The position numbers and the translations under genes are program-made. 64,000 nucleotides of DNA, taken from Ureibacillus massiliensis 4400831 = CIP 108448 = CCUG 49529. Its GTDB lineage: Bacteria > Bacillota > Bacilli > Bacillales_A > Planococcaceae. The stretch spans positions 1-64,000 of the forward strand of contig NZ_JPVQ01000019.1 in the NCBI RefSeq assembly GCF_000772965.1. Direction: 5' to 3'. Shown here piece by piece: positions 50,906 through 59,812 of this stretch; position 1 is the stretch's first letter, and each line of letters opens with the position of its first letter. Under the pieces are notes generated by a model. It made no database searches, was not told the origin of the DNA, and saw only the letters and a list, made by a program, of their open reading frames with translations.

Positions 50906-51652
50906 ATGTTTAAAAATAAAGTTGTCGTCATAACAGGTGCTGCTCAGGGGATAGGAAAAGAAGTTGCCATTCAGTACGCAAAATCTGGAGCTAATGTAGT
51001 TTTAGCAGATAAAAATGAAGAGCTAGTTCAACAAGTATGTGAAAACATTTGTAAAGAAGGCTATTTTGCAGCCTTTTTCTCTACTGACGTTCGAAAAGAA
51101 CATGACGTAATACAGCTAATGAAGTTTGCAGTAGAGAAATACGGAAAAATTGATATTCTCATTAACAATGCGGGTATTTTCTGTCCGAAATCCCCTTATG
51201 ATTTGTCCATGGATGAATGGGATTATGTCATGGATACTAATTTACGTAGTGTCTTTTTATGTTCACGGGAAGCTGCAAAGTTCATGAGACAAAATAATCA
51301 TGGTGGCGCTATCGTTTCTATGGCTTCTACACGTGCATTCATGTCTGAGCCACATACAGAATCCTATGCAGCAACGAAAGGTGGCATCGTTTCATTAACT
51401 CATGCTTTAGCTCGATCATTTGCTCCGGATAAAATTCGAGTAAATTGCATTTCTCCTGGTTGGATTGAAACTGGTGATTATGAAAAGTTACGTGAGATTG
51501 ATCATGAGCAGCATTTATCCCGTCGAGTTGGCAAACCTGATGATATCGCCCGCGCATGTTTTTATTTAACAGACGAAAAAAATGATTTTGTAACTGGCAT
51601 CAATTTAACAGTTGATGGTGGTATGACAAAGAAAATGATCTATGAGGAGTAA
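50906..51652 (+). CDS. Short-chain dehydrogenase/reductase (SDR family)
   Basis: A 248-residue classical SDR. The nucleotide-binding motif TGAAQGIG is at residues 10-17, NNAG at 87-90, and catalytic Ser141, Tyr154 and Lys158 (YAATK) are present. An Asp at the end of beta-2 (LADKN) suggests NAD rather than NADP. ATG at 50906 has AGGAGG seven bases upstream; the open frame runs further upstream across the hairpin but is not coding there. Substrate cannot be told from sequence. Confidence 0.9.
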   Translation: MFKNKVVVITGAAQGIGKEVAIQYAKSGANVVLADKNEELVQQVCENICKEGYFAAFFSTDVRKEHDVIQLMKFAVEKYGKIDILINNAGIFCPKSPYDLSMDEWDYVMDTNLRSVFLCSREAAKFMRQNNHGGAIVSMASTRAFMSEPHTESYAATKGGIVSLTHALARSFAPDKIRVNCISPGWIETGDYEKLREIDHEQHLSRRVGKPDDIARACFYLTDEKNDFVTGINLTVDGGMTKKMIYEE

Positions 51653-51769
51653 TATAGTCTTATTTGAATTTTGAATAATTAGAACTAAGTTAATAAATCT
51701 GAAATTTAGTATAATAAATATGAAAAGTTATACAAACAAGCTTGCAATTTCTTATAGATAGGAAGTGGG

Positions 51770-52054
51770 ATGATGGAGAAACTGTTCCAGTATCTTTTAC
51801 TAGGAATCGTTCTTTTATTTTTAATATGGTTTGTCTTTCAACTCTTTCTATTTATCATAAGAAATTTTCAACGCTTATTTGCCTGGTTTAAATTATCCCC
51901 TCAGCAACGAAAAAATCGAAGAAAAATGAATAAAACCGTTAAGCGAATTAAACGTCAATCAAAATACGGTTCTTCAGATTATAGCGGGAGTTATTCATTC
52001 ACCTCCACTTCAAGTGATTGTAGTGATGACGGAGGTGGCGGTGGCGGTGATTAA
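51770..52054 (+). CDS. Small membrane protein with Gly-rich tail
   Basis: A 94-residue predicted protein. A membrane helix spans residues about 6-31, followed by a basic stretch (QQRKNRRKMNKTVKRIKRQ), a Ser/Tyr-rich segment and a C-terminal run of six glycines and Asp. AGGAAGTGGG precedes the ATG. The GGGGGGD tail with Ser/Thr in front looks like those of small YmaH/YxeM-style or holin-adjacent peptides, but I do not recognise a family. Confidence 0.65.
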   Translation: MMEKLFQYLLLGIVLLFLIWFVFQLFLFIIRNFQRLFAWFKLSPQQRKNRRKMNKTVKRIKRQSKYGSSDYSGSYSFTSTSSDCSDDGGGGGGD

Positions 52055-52214
52055 AAAGTATTGCTGACTAATTACAAAATTATATCTTTTAATTTTAATG
52101 AAAAAATAATTAGCTACTTTTATTTTGCCTACGGGAAATATTCTTATTGTTGATGTTAACCGTATTACTGCATTTGAATTAGAAAATAATTAAGATAGGA
52201 AATAAAAATATGAC
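52055..52214. other. Intergenic region left of the insertion element
   Basis: No complete gene. At 52098-52193 there is an ATG-Lys-Lys-stop immediately followed by a 27-codon open stretch reading LATFILPTGNILIVDVNRI and ending in TAA. It looks protein-like, possibly the remnant of a small gene interrupted by one stop codon. Confidence 0.4.
52210..52214. repeat. Target-site duplication, left copy
   Basis: TATGA directly abuts the left inverted repeat and recurs at 53877-53881 directly after the right one. Confidence 0.85.
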
Positions 52215-53876
52215 CTGAATTATTCATACTTCCAATGAAGATTTAATTTGATACCAAATCCAATGATTTTTTGTTATCTAAACAAGTAAGAGCTGTTAAT
52301 TTCGATAAACATGATAAATGATAAAGGTGAATGGTAGTAAAATCCTGATTTTGGGCATACTACCCCCTTGGTCTTTCATCCTTTTAAAAAACAGCTATTC
52401 AATTGAATTATTCTAGCTTAAGACGTTGAATTCGCTGAAGTACTTCCCAAAAGAATTTTTGGTACACAAAACTAGAGGACAATTTAAAGTAGATGGATCG
52501 TCCTGATTTTACTAATTTACTCGCAACTTTAATAATTCTTGTACGAATGGTCTCGATTTGCATACTTTTCCGTCCTTTTGGAAAGCAAAGGGTACGTAGC
52601 CAATTCGTTAGGTTGTACGCTAATAGACTTAACATCATTTTGACTTCATTTACCTGGAAAGAATGGCTGTTCATTTTATCCAGATAAAAACCGTTTTTAG
52701 CTTCCTTGATATAGTTCTCCATCGTCCCTCTTTTTTGATAAGAACGAACGATAGTTTCTGGAGTGAATGCATCTTTTAAATTCGTTACAAAAAAGGAATG
52801 GGTAAAAAACAGTTCACCCGCAGGACGAACAGATTGTACGATGACTTTTCTTGACTTCGACCATGATTTTGCCTGGTATTCGATTTCCTCATAATAGCAT
52901 TCAGACATGGAAACATCTGATATCTCCGTTGCTGGATGTAATTCATCTGCCATTCGCTGTAAAATAGCGTTTGATTTTAGACGAATCACGTAATAGACAG
53001 ACTCATCTTCGCATAAGTCATACAAAGCCGGGACAGCAAATCCACTATCTCCACGTAAAAACGGTGTGGTTTCTGGAAATTTTTCATTGTAGTGTTCAAT
53101 AAGTGGTTTTACAAAATCAACGACACCATTGGAAGTATAAACATTTCCTGGTCGTAGCTTCGCTTTAAGGAAATCGCCAGTGATACCATCAAAAGCAACT
53201 AACGGATGAAAACCGACCGTTCCATAATGAGTATTGTACGATGCCGATTCTTGTTCACCATATGTGTCAGCATGTGTTGAATCCAAGTCAAAGATGATTG
53301 CTTTGGATCCCCTGGATGTATGTACTTTATCTAAAAGCTCTTGGTTCGCTTGATTTAATTGTTCCATGGATTCGTTATCAAATCTTGTGTAAAACCGAGA
53401 TAAACTTGGTTGAGAAGCTAAGGCGTCGGTCCCGATAATTTGTGTGAAGACAGGATCATTCGTCAATTGATCAGCACTGTCATCTTCAGCATAACCAGCA
53501 ATGATTTGATAAATCTTTTGACGGAGTAAATTTTCATTCGAATGAACATGGTATTTTCTATCGTCTTTTAAATGTAGATGTCGAGCCAAGGTTTTAGAGA
53601 ATCCGATTTTCTCATCGAATTCCCTAAAGATAAATTCACCTGTATCAGAAGAAAGAGAACCCCCATCACTTGACAATTTAATTTGACGATTGAAATCTAA
53701 AGTTAATTGCGGTAAAGTAGCCATTATAAGAATCCTTTCTGTGGTTATTTTGTGGTGATTTAACTTTAACAGAAATGGATTCTTTTTTCATTTATTTGAT
53801 GCATGATCAATTCGGTTGAAATGCTTGATAGATAGGCATTCAAAATTTATCAAAAGTTTTCTATGAATAATTCAGG
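52215..53876 (-). mobile_element. IS1380-family insertion sequence
   Basis: A 1,662-bp element with perfect 15-bp terminal inverted repeats, CCTGAATTATTCATA at 52215-52229 and its complement at 53862-53876. It carries one transposase gene on the minus strand and is flanked by a 5-bp direct duplication. The size and the transposase match the IS1380 family. The perfect repeats suggest recent insertion. Confidence 0.93.
52408..53724 (-). CDS. IS1380-family DDE transposase
   Basis: A 438-residue transposase. The three acidic motifs are visible as FDLDSTHADTYG, FLRGDSGFAVP and, after an insertion domain, YQKRGTMENYIKEAKNG (Glu). Start ATG after AAAGGATT. The frame is intact. It occupies nearly all of the element. 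Confidence 0.95.
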   Translation of the reverse strand: MATLPQLTLDFNRQIKLSSDGGSLSSDTGEFIFREFDEKIGFSKTLARHLHLKDDRKYHVHSNENLLRQKIYQIIAGYAEDDSADQLTNDPVFTQIIGTDALASQPSLSRFYTRFDNESMEQLNQANQELLDKVHTSRGSKAIIFDLDSTHADTYGEQESASYNTHYGTVGFHPLVAFDGITGDFLKAKLRPGNVYTSNGVVDFVKPLIEHYNEKFPETTPFLRGDSGFAVPALYDLCEDESVYYVIRLKSNAILQRMADELHPATEISDVSMSECYYEEIEYQAKSWSKSRKVIVQSVRPAGELFFTHSFFVTNLKDAFTPETIVRSYQKRGTMENYIKEAKNGFYLDKMNSHSFQVNEVKMMLSLLAYNLTNWLRTLCFPKGRKSMQIETIRTRIIKVASKLVKSGRSIYFKLSSSFVYQKFFWEVLQRIQRLKLE

Positions 53877-53881
53877 TATGA
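53877..53881. repeat. Target-site duplication, right copy
   Basis: TATGA, matching the left copy at 52210-52214. Confidence 0.85.
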
Positions 53882-53915
53882 CTATTATTTCATTTCAATT
53901 ATTTAAATAAAGAAT

Positions 53916-53958
53916 AAACGTACATTATCACTATATTCCATTAGGATAATGTACGTTT
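53916..53958 (-). terminator. Terminator after the hemolysin III gene
   Basis: AAACGTACATTATC pairs with GATAATGTACGTTT over 14 bases, ending 12 bases past the stop codon. Confidence 0.85.
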
Positions 53959-53969
53959 ATTTCATTTCA

Positions 53970-54611
53970 TTATATAAAGAAATAGATGGCTAAAAACATG
54001 CACAAGCTTCCACCCATTACAAATACATGCCATATTGCATGATTATAAGGGATTTTTTTGTTTTTATAAAAAATAGTTCCGATTGTGTAGCTAAGCCCTC
54101 CAGCTAGTAATGTTAAAACTCCGTTTATTGTGAAATGGTCAATTACTGGTTGGTAAACAAAGATAAGCAACCAGCCCATTCCAATATAAACTATAAGTGA
54201 TATTCCATGAAAACGGTGGACAAAAAACTGTTTCAGAACAATACCTATTAATGCTAATCCCCATTCGATTCCAAATAAAATCCACCCTGTTTTCCCTCCT
54301 ATTGCTATCAACGCAACAGGTGTATATGTTCCTGCGATTAAAAGAAATATTGAACTGTGATCTAATTTTTTTAAGAAATATTTATGTGTTGGCCACGAAT
54401 GATATAATGTTGACGCTAAATATAAAAGGAACATTGAAATTCCAAAGATTAAGTAGCTAATTAACTCAATTTTTGACCCATTGCTAATAGCCTTATCTGC
54501 TAGTAAAAATGTTGCTGGTATCGTTAAAAACGCACCTATTCCATGGGTCATGGCATTCCAAAATTCTTCTTTTTTACTATAAGCACTTTCAACTATTACT
54601 GCTTGCGTCAT
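53970..54611 (-). CDS. trhA: Hemolysin III / PAQR-family membrane protein TrhA
   Basis: A 213-residue protein with seven membrane segments. Family motifs are the N-terminal NAMTHGIGAFLT, STLYHSWPTHKYFLKKLDHSSIFLLIAGTYTP and the C-terminal HAIWHVFVMGGS, whose histidines form the likely metal site. In B. subtilis the homologue helps control membrane fluidity and fatty-acid homeostasis. ATG at 54611 follows GAGGTGAAGG; longer readings are not conserved. Confidence 0.93.
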   Translation of the reverse strand: MTQAVIVESAYSKKEEFWNAMTHGIGAFLTIPATFLLADKAISNGSKIELISYLIFGISMFLLYLASTLYHSWPTHKYFLKKLDHSSIFLLIAGTYTPVALIAIGGKTGWILFGIEWGLALIGIVLKQFFVHRFHGISLIVYIGMGWLLIFVYQPVIDHFTINGVLTLLAGGLSYTIGTIFYKNKKIPYNHAIWHVFVMGGSLCMFLAIYFFI

Positions 54612-55061
54612 TTCCTTCACCTCAATTAATATTATGGCAATATAATGGTAAAACAGAAGAGTAAGATGTAATAAAAAATAAATGATAAATGTCATACTTC
54701 AAAATGACATCTATAAATATGAGCAAAATTGTAAAAAGACATACGTTTGGTGAAGAATAAAAAAATAGAGCACATCTAAATGATTGTGCTCTTAGTGTCG
54801 ACAAAAAAAGAACATCCGTGACGCTACATTGCTAGCTCCAAAGCGTTTCTTTGCTCACAACGGAACCTTTACTCTTAGTAACATACTTAATCAAAATCGA
54901 TAGTTAATTGCTACTATAATACAGTTTCATACTCCCCGCAAATGTTTGAGCGCTTATTAGAGATAAGTTATACAGTCTATTTGAATGCCACTGTTGAATC
55001 ATCTACTCTAGAGCGTGGAGATTAGAAGTTCCGGTTCGTTTGATTCTTCTGAGCGTTTGGT
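54612..55061. other. Gene-free stretch of 450 bases
   Basis: No credible protein on either strand. It contains a minus-strand terminator hairpin at 54767-54792. The 266 bases between that hairpin and the TIMP-like gene could be a 3' UTR or a small RNA. I found no known RNA motif. Confidence 0.4.
54767..54792 (-). terminator. Distal terminator downstream of the TIMP-like gene
   Basis: On the minus strand AGAGCACA pairs with TGTGCTCT, followed by ATTTTTTTATTC. It lies 270 bases past the TIMP-like gene stop. Confidence 0.75.
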
Positions 55062-55664
55062 TTATTGATTTCGTTTCTTTTTGATAATCGCGTACAGGGA
55101 AATGGCAATAATAATTAGCCCTAATATACTAAAAATGAGAAGAATGTTTGAATGATCATCTTCACTTTTAGCTACAATGTTTTCTTTTTTTCCATCTGAT
55201 TGATCAACTTCTACTATTACGGTAGGTTCTTCACCAGCACCTAGTTCTTCTAAATCAGATGTAGCTGCTATTAATGGAGCTGTTCTCGAACAAAGATTCA
55301 CATGAAGTGCTCCATCTGATTTATTTGCATACACTAAATATTCTTCATTCAAAGTGAAGTTAAAACCACAGCTTGCAGATTCTCTTGCCGTATAAAGTGT
55401 AACAATTGTTTCATCGACACCCTTCCATGTCTCCTTTACCTTCAATTGGACCTCAAGAAGATCTGCGGATGATTGTATTTCTGCATCCTTATTAGGGTCC
55501 ACTATTTTAATCACTTTCCCAGAGAACACAGCAGTACTCATGTTTAATTCTTCAGTTGGCGAACCAGGTGCAGCACATGAACAAGCATAAGCTTCAGTTG
55601 CGGTAAAATTAAATGAAAATGCTATTAGGAATGAAAAAATAAGAAACATTTTTATTTTTCTCAA
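55062..55664 (-). CDS. TIMP/NTR-like secreted protein with C-terminal membrane anchor
   Basis: A 200-residue protein. A signal peptide (residues 1-27, ending EAYA) should be cut to expose an N-terminal Cys-Ser-Cys, the hallmark of tissue-inhibitor-of-metalloproteinase folds. Two more cysteines follow (SASCGFNF and HVNLCSRTAP). The NTR-like beta-barrel covers about residues 28-140. An acidic linker leads to a C-terminal membrane helix (about 173-193) and a KKKRNQ tail. Bacterial members of this family exist widely in Bacillales and their targets are unknown. Start is ATG. Confidence 0.82.
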   Translation of the reverse strand: MRKIKMFLIFSFLIAFSFNFTATEAYACSCAAPGSPTEELNMSTAVFSGKVIKIVDPNKDAEIQSSADLLEVQLKVKETWKGVDETIVTLYTARESASCGFNFTLNEEYLVYANKSDGALHVNLCSRTAPLIAATSDLEELGAGEEPTVIVEVDQSDGKKENIVAKSEDDHSNILLIFSILGLIIIAISLYAIIKKKRNQ

Positions 55665-55754
55665 GATTAATCCCCCTTTAGCAATTTGACTTTGTTTGTT
55701 ATAGAAAGTTACATGTAATCATCCATCTGGAGGAATTTTTACGAAATAAAAAAA

Positions 55755-55789
55755 ACACGTTTCACTCCATTTAGTGAGCAAAAACGTGC
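55755..55789 (-). terminator. Terminator after the universal stress protein gene
   Basis: GCACGTTTTTGCTCACT pairs imperfectly with the complement around AGTGAAACGTGT, followed by a run of seven T on the minus strand. Confidence 0.75.
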
Positions 55790-55797
55790 TACATATT

Positions 55798-56220
55798 TTA
55801 TAAACGAACAATAAGAACATCGCATTTTGCTGTACGAGCAACTTGCTCTGCAACTGAACCGATAACCATTTTCTCCATTGCATTATATCCTGTAGCTCCG
55901 CATATGATTAAATCTACATCTGGTAGTTGAGTTAAAATTGCCTTTGCAGAACCTTCTTCTACAGTTACTTCTACACTATTAACACCTTGGGCTTTTGCTT
56001 CAAGTTTTAATGTTTCTAATTCAGAAAGGCTTTGAGTTTTTAATTTTCCAGCATAATTTAAATCATAGGCTGCAATTGAACCAAATGATACCGTATCAAC
56101 TACATGTATTAATTGAAGAGCTGCATCATAATCCTTTGCCAGAATAACTCCACGTTCTAGTGCTTTTTTAGATTGCTCGGAAAAATCGATTGCTACTGCT
56201 ATTTTTTGATATTTTGCCAT
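55798..56220 (-). CDS. Universal stress protein (UspA family)
   Basis: A 140-residue UspA domain. It starts MAKYQKIAVAIDFSEQSKKAL and ends with the ATP-binding pattern GATGYNAMEKMVIGSVAEQVAR (G-x2-G-x9-G-S type). ATG at 56220 has GGAGGAGG upstream; an ATG ten codons earlier is less likely. It is monocistronic. Role probably in stress survival, with no specific target visible. Confidence 0.93.
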   Translation of the reverse strand: MAKYQKIAVAIDFSEQSKKALERGVILAKDYDAALQLIHVVDTVSFGSIAAYDLNYAGKLKTQSLSELETLKLEAKAQGVNSVEVTVEEGSAKAILTQLPDVDLIICGATGYNAMEKMVIGSVAEQVARTAKCDVLIVRL

Positions 56221-56318
56221 TATTATCCTCCTCCATTTTGACTTTATCATATCAAATTTTAGAAGATACGAATATAAATTAATTCTTATTCTAGAGACAA
56301 TATGAAAATTGAAAACTA

Positions 56319-57131
56319 CTAAAAAATACTACCAACCGCTGTAATTGTTGTTGCTAAATCATGACGATAATTCGGGTGTTTATCATTTAAACTATTGATC
56401 GACACTTCATTTCCACCTAATGAACTATGGACATATAAATCATCTCCCATATACAGCGCAATATGCCCCGGGAAATAAATTAAATCACCTTTTTGAATTT
56501 GTTCAAAGGGGATTTGCTTAACAGGAAAACCGTCAACTATTTTTGCATCCCGATATATAATCGAACCGTTCAACATATACGCCATCAAACAAAGTCCAGA
56601 ACAATCAATACCAATTGGAGTTTTTCCTCCCCATCGATATGGTGTTTTCAAATAGCTGAGTGCCGTTTGAACAACACGCTCACGAAAGTCTCTCTCAGGA
56701 ACCTTTATCTCTTGTATTTTTTCTTGAATCCATTTGGTTCTAGTATAACCAATTTCTCCTGTGACTAATTTCACCTTCGACCAGGTATGATCCAAATTCT
56801 CTTCTTCCAACAATTGAACAATGGAACCTTTTACAAGTGTTATTATTTTCTCATTTTGAATTTTAGGTCCTCGCAGCAAATCCGCAAAATTTTGAATAAT
56901 AATATGCTGTGCTTCATTTTGCCACTTTTTTGTTTTTTCATCATTTATAAGAAAATGTTCCTTTTGACAATACCCTTCGTATCGATAAGTAGTACGAACC
57001 TTTAACCATGATTCACCACATAACTCTAATATTTCAACGGTCATACCATAAAGAACTTCATCAACTAGTTCTGAAGTCGCCTCAGGTTTTGCATGAAGGT
57101 TTGCAATCATTGAAGTAACAACAGCTTTCAT
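56319..57131 (-). CDS. NlpC/P60 cell-wall endopeptidase with SH3 domains (YkfC-like)
   Basis: A 270-residue protein without a signal peptide, so cytosolic. Residues 1-60 and 75-135 are two SH3-type domains. The NlpC/P60 domain (145-270) has catalytic Cys177 in GIDCSGLC and His223 in PGHIALYMG, with His235 as third member. B. subtilis YkfC cuts gamma-D-Glu-diamino acid bonds in muropeptides, which fits a cytosolic role after import. The start ATG overlaps the stop of the beta-lactamase-fold gene by four bases (ATGA), so translation is coupled. Last gene of the operon. Confidence 0.9.
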   Translation of the reverse strand: MKAVVTSMIANLHAKPEATSELVDEVLYGMTVEILELCGESWLKVRTTYRYEGYCQKEHFLINDEKTKKWQNEAQHIIIQNFADLLRGPKIQNEKIITLVKGSIVQLLEEENLDHTWSKVKLVTGEIGYTRTKWIQEKIQEIKVPERDFRERVVQTALSYLKTPYRWGGKTPIGIDCSGLCLMAYMLNGSIIYRDAKIVDGFPVKQIPFEQIQKGDLIYFPGHIALYMGDDLYVHSSLGGNEVSINSLNDKHPNYRHDLATTITAVGSIF

Positions 57132-57919
57132 AGAAAGTGTTCACCCCTTTCAATACGTTCAAAATATTGAAATACAATCTTAGAAATTAAGCCAATACAT
57201 TTCTTCGCTTCTTCAGCATCATTAATATCTGTAATCATAATTCCGATGATATAATCTAGTTTCTCATGAAAAACAATGCCAACATCGTGACTCACAGTAT
57301 CTAAATTACCCGTTTTATGTGCGATTTTAACATTTTCGATTATATACCGTTTAAGTCCATCATTTATTCTTTGTCTGCTTAAAATATCAAGAGCTAATTG
57401 ACTAAATTGTAATGGTAATAAATCTTGCTTATAAATTCGGGTGAACAAATTTGCCATATCTCTTGCAGTCGTGACATTATCTACCCCTTTTTGTAAGCTA
57501 TCAAAATCCATCATTTTTCTTTGTAGCTTAGTACGCGTTAATCCTATTTTTTTAAAAAATGCATTACATTCTTCCATTCCTAAAAAATCGATTAACACAT
57601 TTGTTGCCGTATTATCACTTGTAATGATCATCCAAACAAGTAATTCATATAATGTACTCTTATCTGAGTCTTGCTCCGTTAGTACACTATATTCCACTTT
57701 ATGATTTTGCTTAATTTCAACTTCCATTTGTAACGAAATGTTTTGCCTTTCAATTAACTCTAGCACGGCTATTAATATCGGAACTTTAATAAGACTAGCA
57801 CTAGAAACTACTTCATCTAGTTGTTTAGCAAAGATAAAATCTTCAGCTTTTGCCCTTTTAATAAATAGATGAATGTTATAATCTACTGAATCAATCAATC
57901 TTTCAAGTTCTTCTTTCAA
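57128..57919 (-). CDS. Cytosolic class A beta-lactamase-fold serine hydrolase
   Basis: A 263-residue protein of the serine beta-lactamase/penicillin-binding fold. The nucleophile motif is Ser42-x-x-Lys45 (SLIK), the second motif SDN at 101-103 and the third KTG at 202-204. No signal peptide or membrane segment is seen. The omega-loop Glu166 of true class A enzymes is not obvious: the corresponding stretch reads RKMMDFDSLQKG. Being between an LD-carboxypeptidase and an NlpC/P60 gene, a role in trimming peptides is more likely than antibiotic resistance, but that is inference. Start TTG at 57919 has AAAGGGGG six bases upstream. Confidence 0.85.
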   Translation of the reverse strand: MKEELERLIDSVDYNIHLFIKRAKAEDFIFAKQLDEVVSSASLIKVPILIAVLELIERQNISLQMEVEIKQNHKVEYSVLTEQDSDKSTLYELLVWMIITSDNTATNVLIDFLGMEECNAFFKKIGLTRTKLQRKMMDFDSLQKGVDNVTTARDMANLFTRIYKQDLLPLQFSQLALDILSRQRINDGLKRYIIENVKIAHKTGNLDTVSHDVGIVFHEKLDYIIGIMITDINDAEEAKKCIGLISKIVFQYFERIERGEHFL

Positions 57920-57932
57920 AATTTGCCCCCTT

Positions 57933-58862
57933 TTACATGACGGAGATAGTTTTATCATCCGCATTGATAGTAACCGTTCTGCCTAATGGTAATGTCATAG
58001 TTGGTAACATATGCCCGCATACGACATCCATTAAAATCGGTTTACCTGTTGGCACGAGTATTTCTTCAAAAATTGTTTGTAATCGTAAGCTTTGCTCAGG
58101 ATGCATCGCATTTTGTGGACCACAATTCGTCCAAGCTCCTAATATGATTCCAGCCGCATCATCTAACTTTCCTGCAAGCTTTAATTGGGTTAACATTCGA
58201 TCAACACTACGCTCATATTCATCAATTTCTTCTAAAAATAGAATTTTACCCTTAGTATCAATTTCATATGGAGTACCAAGAGATGCCGTAACTAATGTTA
58301 AATTACCACCAACTAGCTGGCCAGTTGACTTTCCTGGAACAAGGGTTGTCATCTGCATACCAATCGGATTTTCTAGATCATAACAATCTCGATTTGTTTC
58401 TAGTACACTACTTAAAAAAGAATCCCAAGTATAATCATCCATCTCTGGTTTAATAAATTCCGTAGAAGGCATTGGTGAATGGTATGTGACAAAATCACAT
58501 TGTTGGTTAAACACAATATGAAGGGCGGTCACATCACTATAGCCTGCAAAAACTTTCGGATTTTCCTTTATCATTTCTAAATCTAGTAATGGTAATATTT
58601 TTGTGGCACCATAACCACCTCTTATGCAAAAGATGCCATCTATTTCTGGGTTTTGAAACATTTCATTGACCTCACGAGCGCGTAAATCATCTTTCCCCGC
58701 TAGATATCCATGTCTTTGCCGGCACGTTTCACCAACAACCACCTTAAAACCGAGATGTTCAACCTTTTCAATCGCTTTTGGAAGAGCTTCCTCAGGTGTT
58801 GGACTTGATGCACTAATGAGTCCAATCGTATCCCCTTTTTTTAAAGACTTCGGTATCCTCAT
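57933..58862 (-). CDS. S66-family LD-carboxypeptidase (LdcA/YkfA-like)
   Basis: A 309-residue cytosolic serine peptidase that removes the terminal D-Ala from muropeptide tetrapeptides during wall recycling. The catalytic triad is Ser109 in AGYSDVTALH, Glu211 or Glu212 in LFLEEIDE, and His284 in VCGHMLP. The N-terminal GDTIGLISASSP is typical. GGGGG precedes the ATG, and it begins right after the permease ATPase gene. B. subtilis ykfA occurs with a similar permease, which supports the muropeptide role. Confidence 0.94.
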   Translation of the reverse strand: MRIPKSLKKGDTIGLISASSPTPEEALPKAIEKVEHLGFKVVVGETCRQRHGYLAGKDDLRAREVNEMFQNPEIDGIFCIRGGYGATKILPLLDLEMIKENPKVFAGYSDVTALHIVFNQQCDFVTYHSPMPSTEFIKPEMDDYTWDSFLSSVLETNRDCYDLENPIGMQMTTLVPGKSTGQLVGGNLTLVTASLGTPYEIDTKGKILFLEEIDEYERSVDRMLTQLKLAGKLDDAAGIILGAWTNCGPQNAMHPEQSLRLQTIFEEILVPTGKPILMDVVCGHMLPTMTLPLGRTVTINADDKTISVM

Positions 58863-58864
58863 TA

Positions 58865-59812
58865 TTAAACCCCCATTTTTTGAGTTTGCTGATAACGGTA
58901 AATCTCCTCGTCATTTGCTAATACATAATGTCCCTCCTCCAGTTCGACAAATGAAGGGGGATTTAATTCATAGTTATGTTGAGATGGGTCATATATTTCA
59001 ATTTTTTTATTTCGTTCTTTATGTGGATTCGGTTCAGGTACAGCAGAAATAAGCGCTCTTGTATAAGGATGAATGGGATTGGAGAATAATTTCTCTGTTT
59101 CTGCCAGTTCAACAATTTTCCCTTTAAAAATAACTGCCGTTCGATTGGATATATATCGTACAATGGATAAATCATGCGCTATAAATAAGTAAGTAAGATT
59201 ATTTTCGATTTGTAATTTCGATAGCAAGTTTAACACTTGGGCACGAATAGATACATCAAGGGCTGATATCGGTTCGTCCGCTATGATAAACTCTGGTTCC
59301 ATGACAAGAGCTCGAGCGATGCCAATTCGTTGACGCTGACCGCCTGAAAATTCATGGGGAAAGCGACTTGCAAATTCAGGTAATAATCCTACTTGTAATA
59401 AAGCCTTTCGCACTTTTTCCTTCCGCTCATCATCATTTGCATACTTCCTTGTATTAAATAGTCCCTCGGAAATAATATAATCTACTTTCGCCCGTTCATT
59501 TAAAGATGCCATAGGATCCTGAAAAATCATTTGAATTTTTTCTGTAATTTGTTGATCCCATTCTTTTTGGATTTTACCGTTAATCCTTTGTCCCTTAAAA
59601 AGAATTTCTCCACCAGTAACTTCATTAATGCGCATAATAGCTCGTCCAATTGTCGTTTTACCAGAGCCTGATTCACCAACAAGCCCGAAGGTTTCGCCTT
59701 TATAAATATTGAAGCTAACATCATCGATAGCCACAAACTTATTTTTCCCTTTACCGAACGTCACATTTAAATTTTTCACTTCAACGAGTACATCTCTATC
59801 CTTCATTTGCAA
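58865..59812 (-). CDS. Oligopeptide ABC transporter ATP-binding protein (OppF-like)
   Basis: A 315-residue ATPase of the dipeptide/oligopeptide importer. Walker A is [13 protein letters not shown], signature [17 protein letters not shown], Walker [13 protein letters not shown], plus the C-terminal oligopeptide-type extension with [15 protein letters not shown]. The start TTG overlaps the end of the paired ATPase gene by 17 bases; an ATG two codons later is possible. Confidence 0.95.
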   Translation of the reverse strand: MQMKDRDVLVEVKNLNVTFGKGKNKFVAIDDVSFNIYKGETFGLVGESGSGKTTIGRAIMRINEVTGGEILFKGQRINGKIQKEWDQQITEKIQMIFQDPMASLNERAKVDYIISEGLFNTRKYANDDERKEKVRKALLQVGLLPEFASRFPHEFSGGQRQRIGIARALVMEPEFIIADEPISALDVSIRAQVLNLLSKLQIENNLTYLFIAHDLSIVRYISNRTAVIFKGKIVELAETEKLFSNPIHPYTRALISAVPEPNPHKERNKKIEIYDPSQHNYELNPPSFVELEEGHYVLANDEEIYRYQQTQKMGV

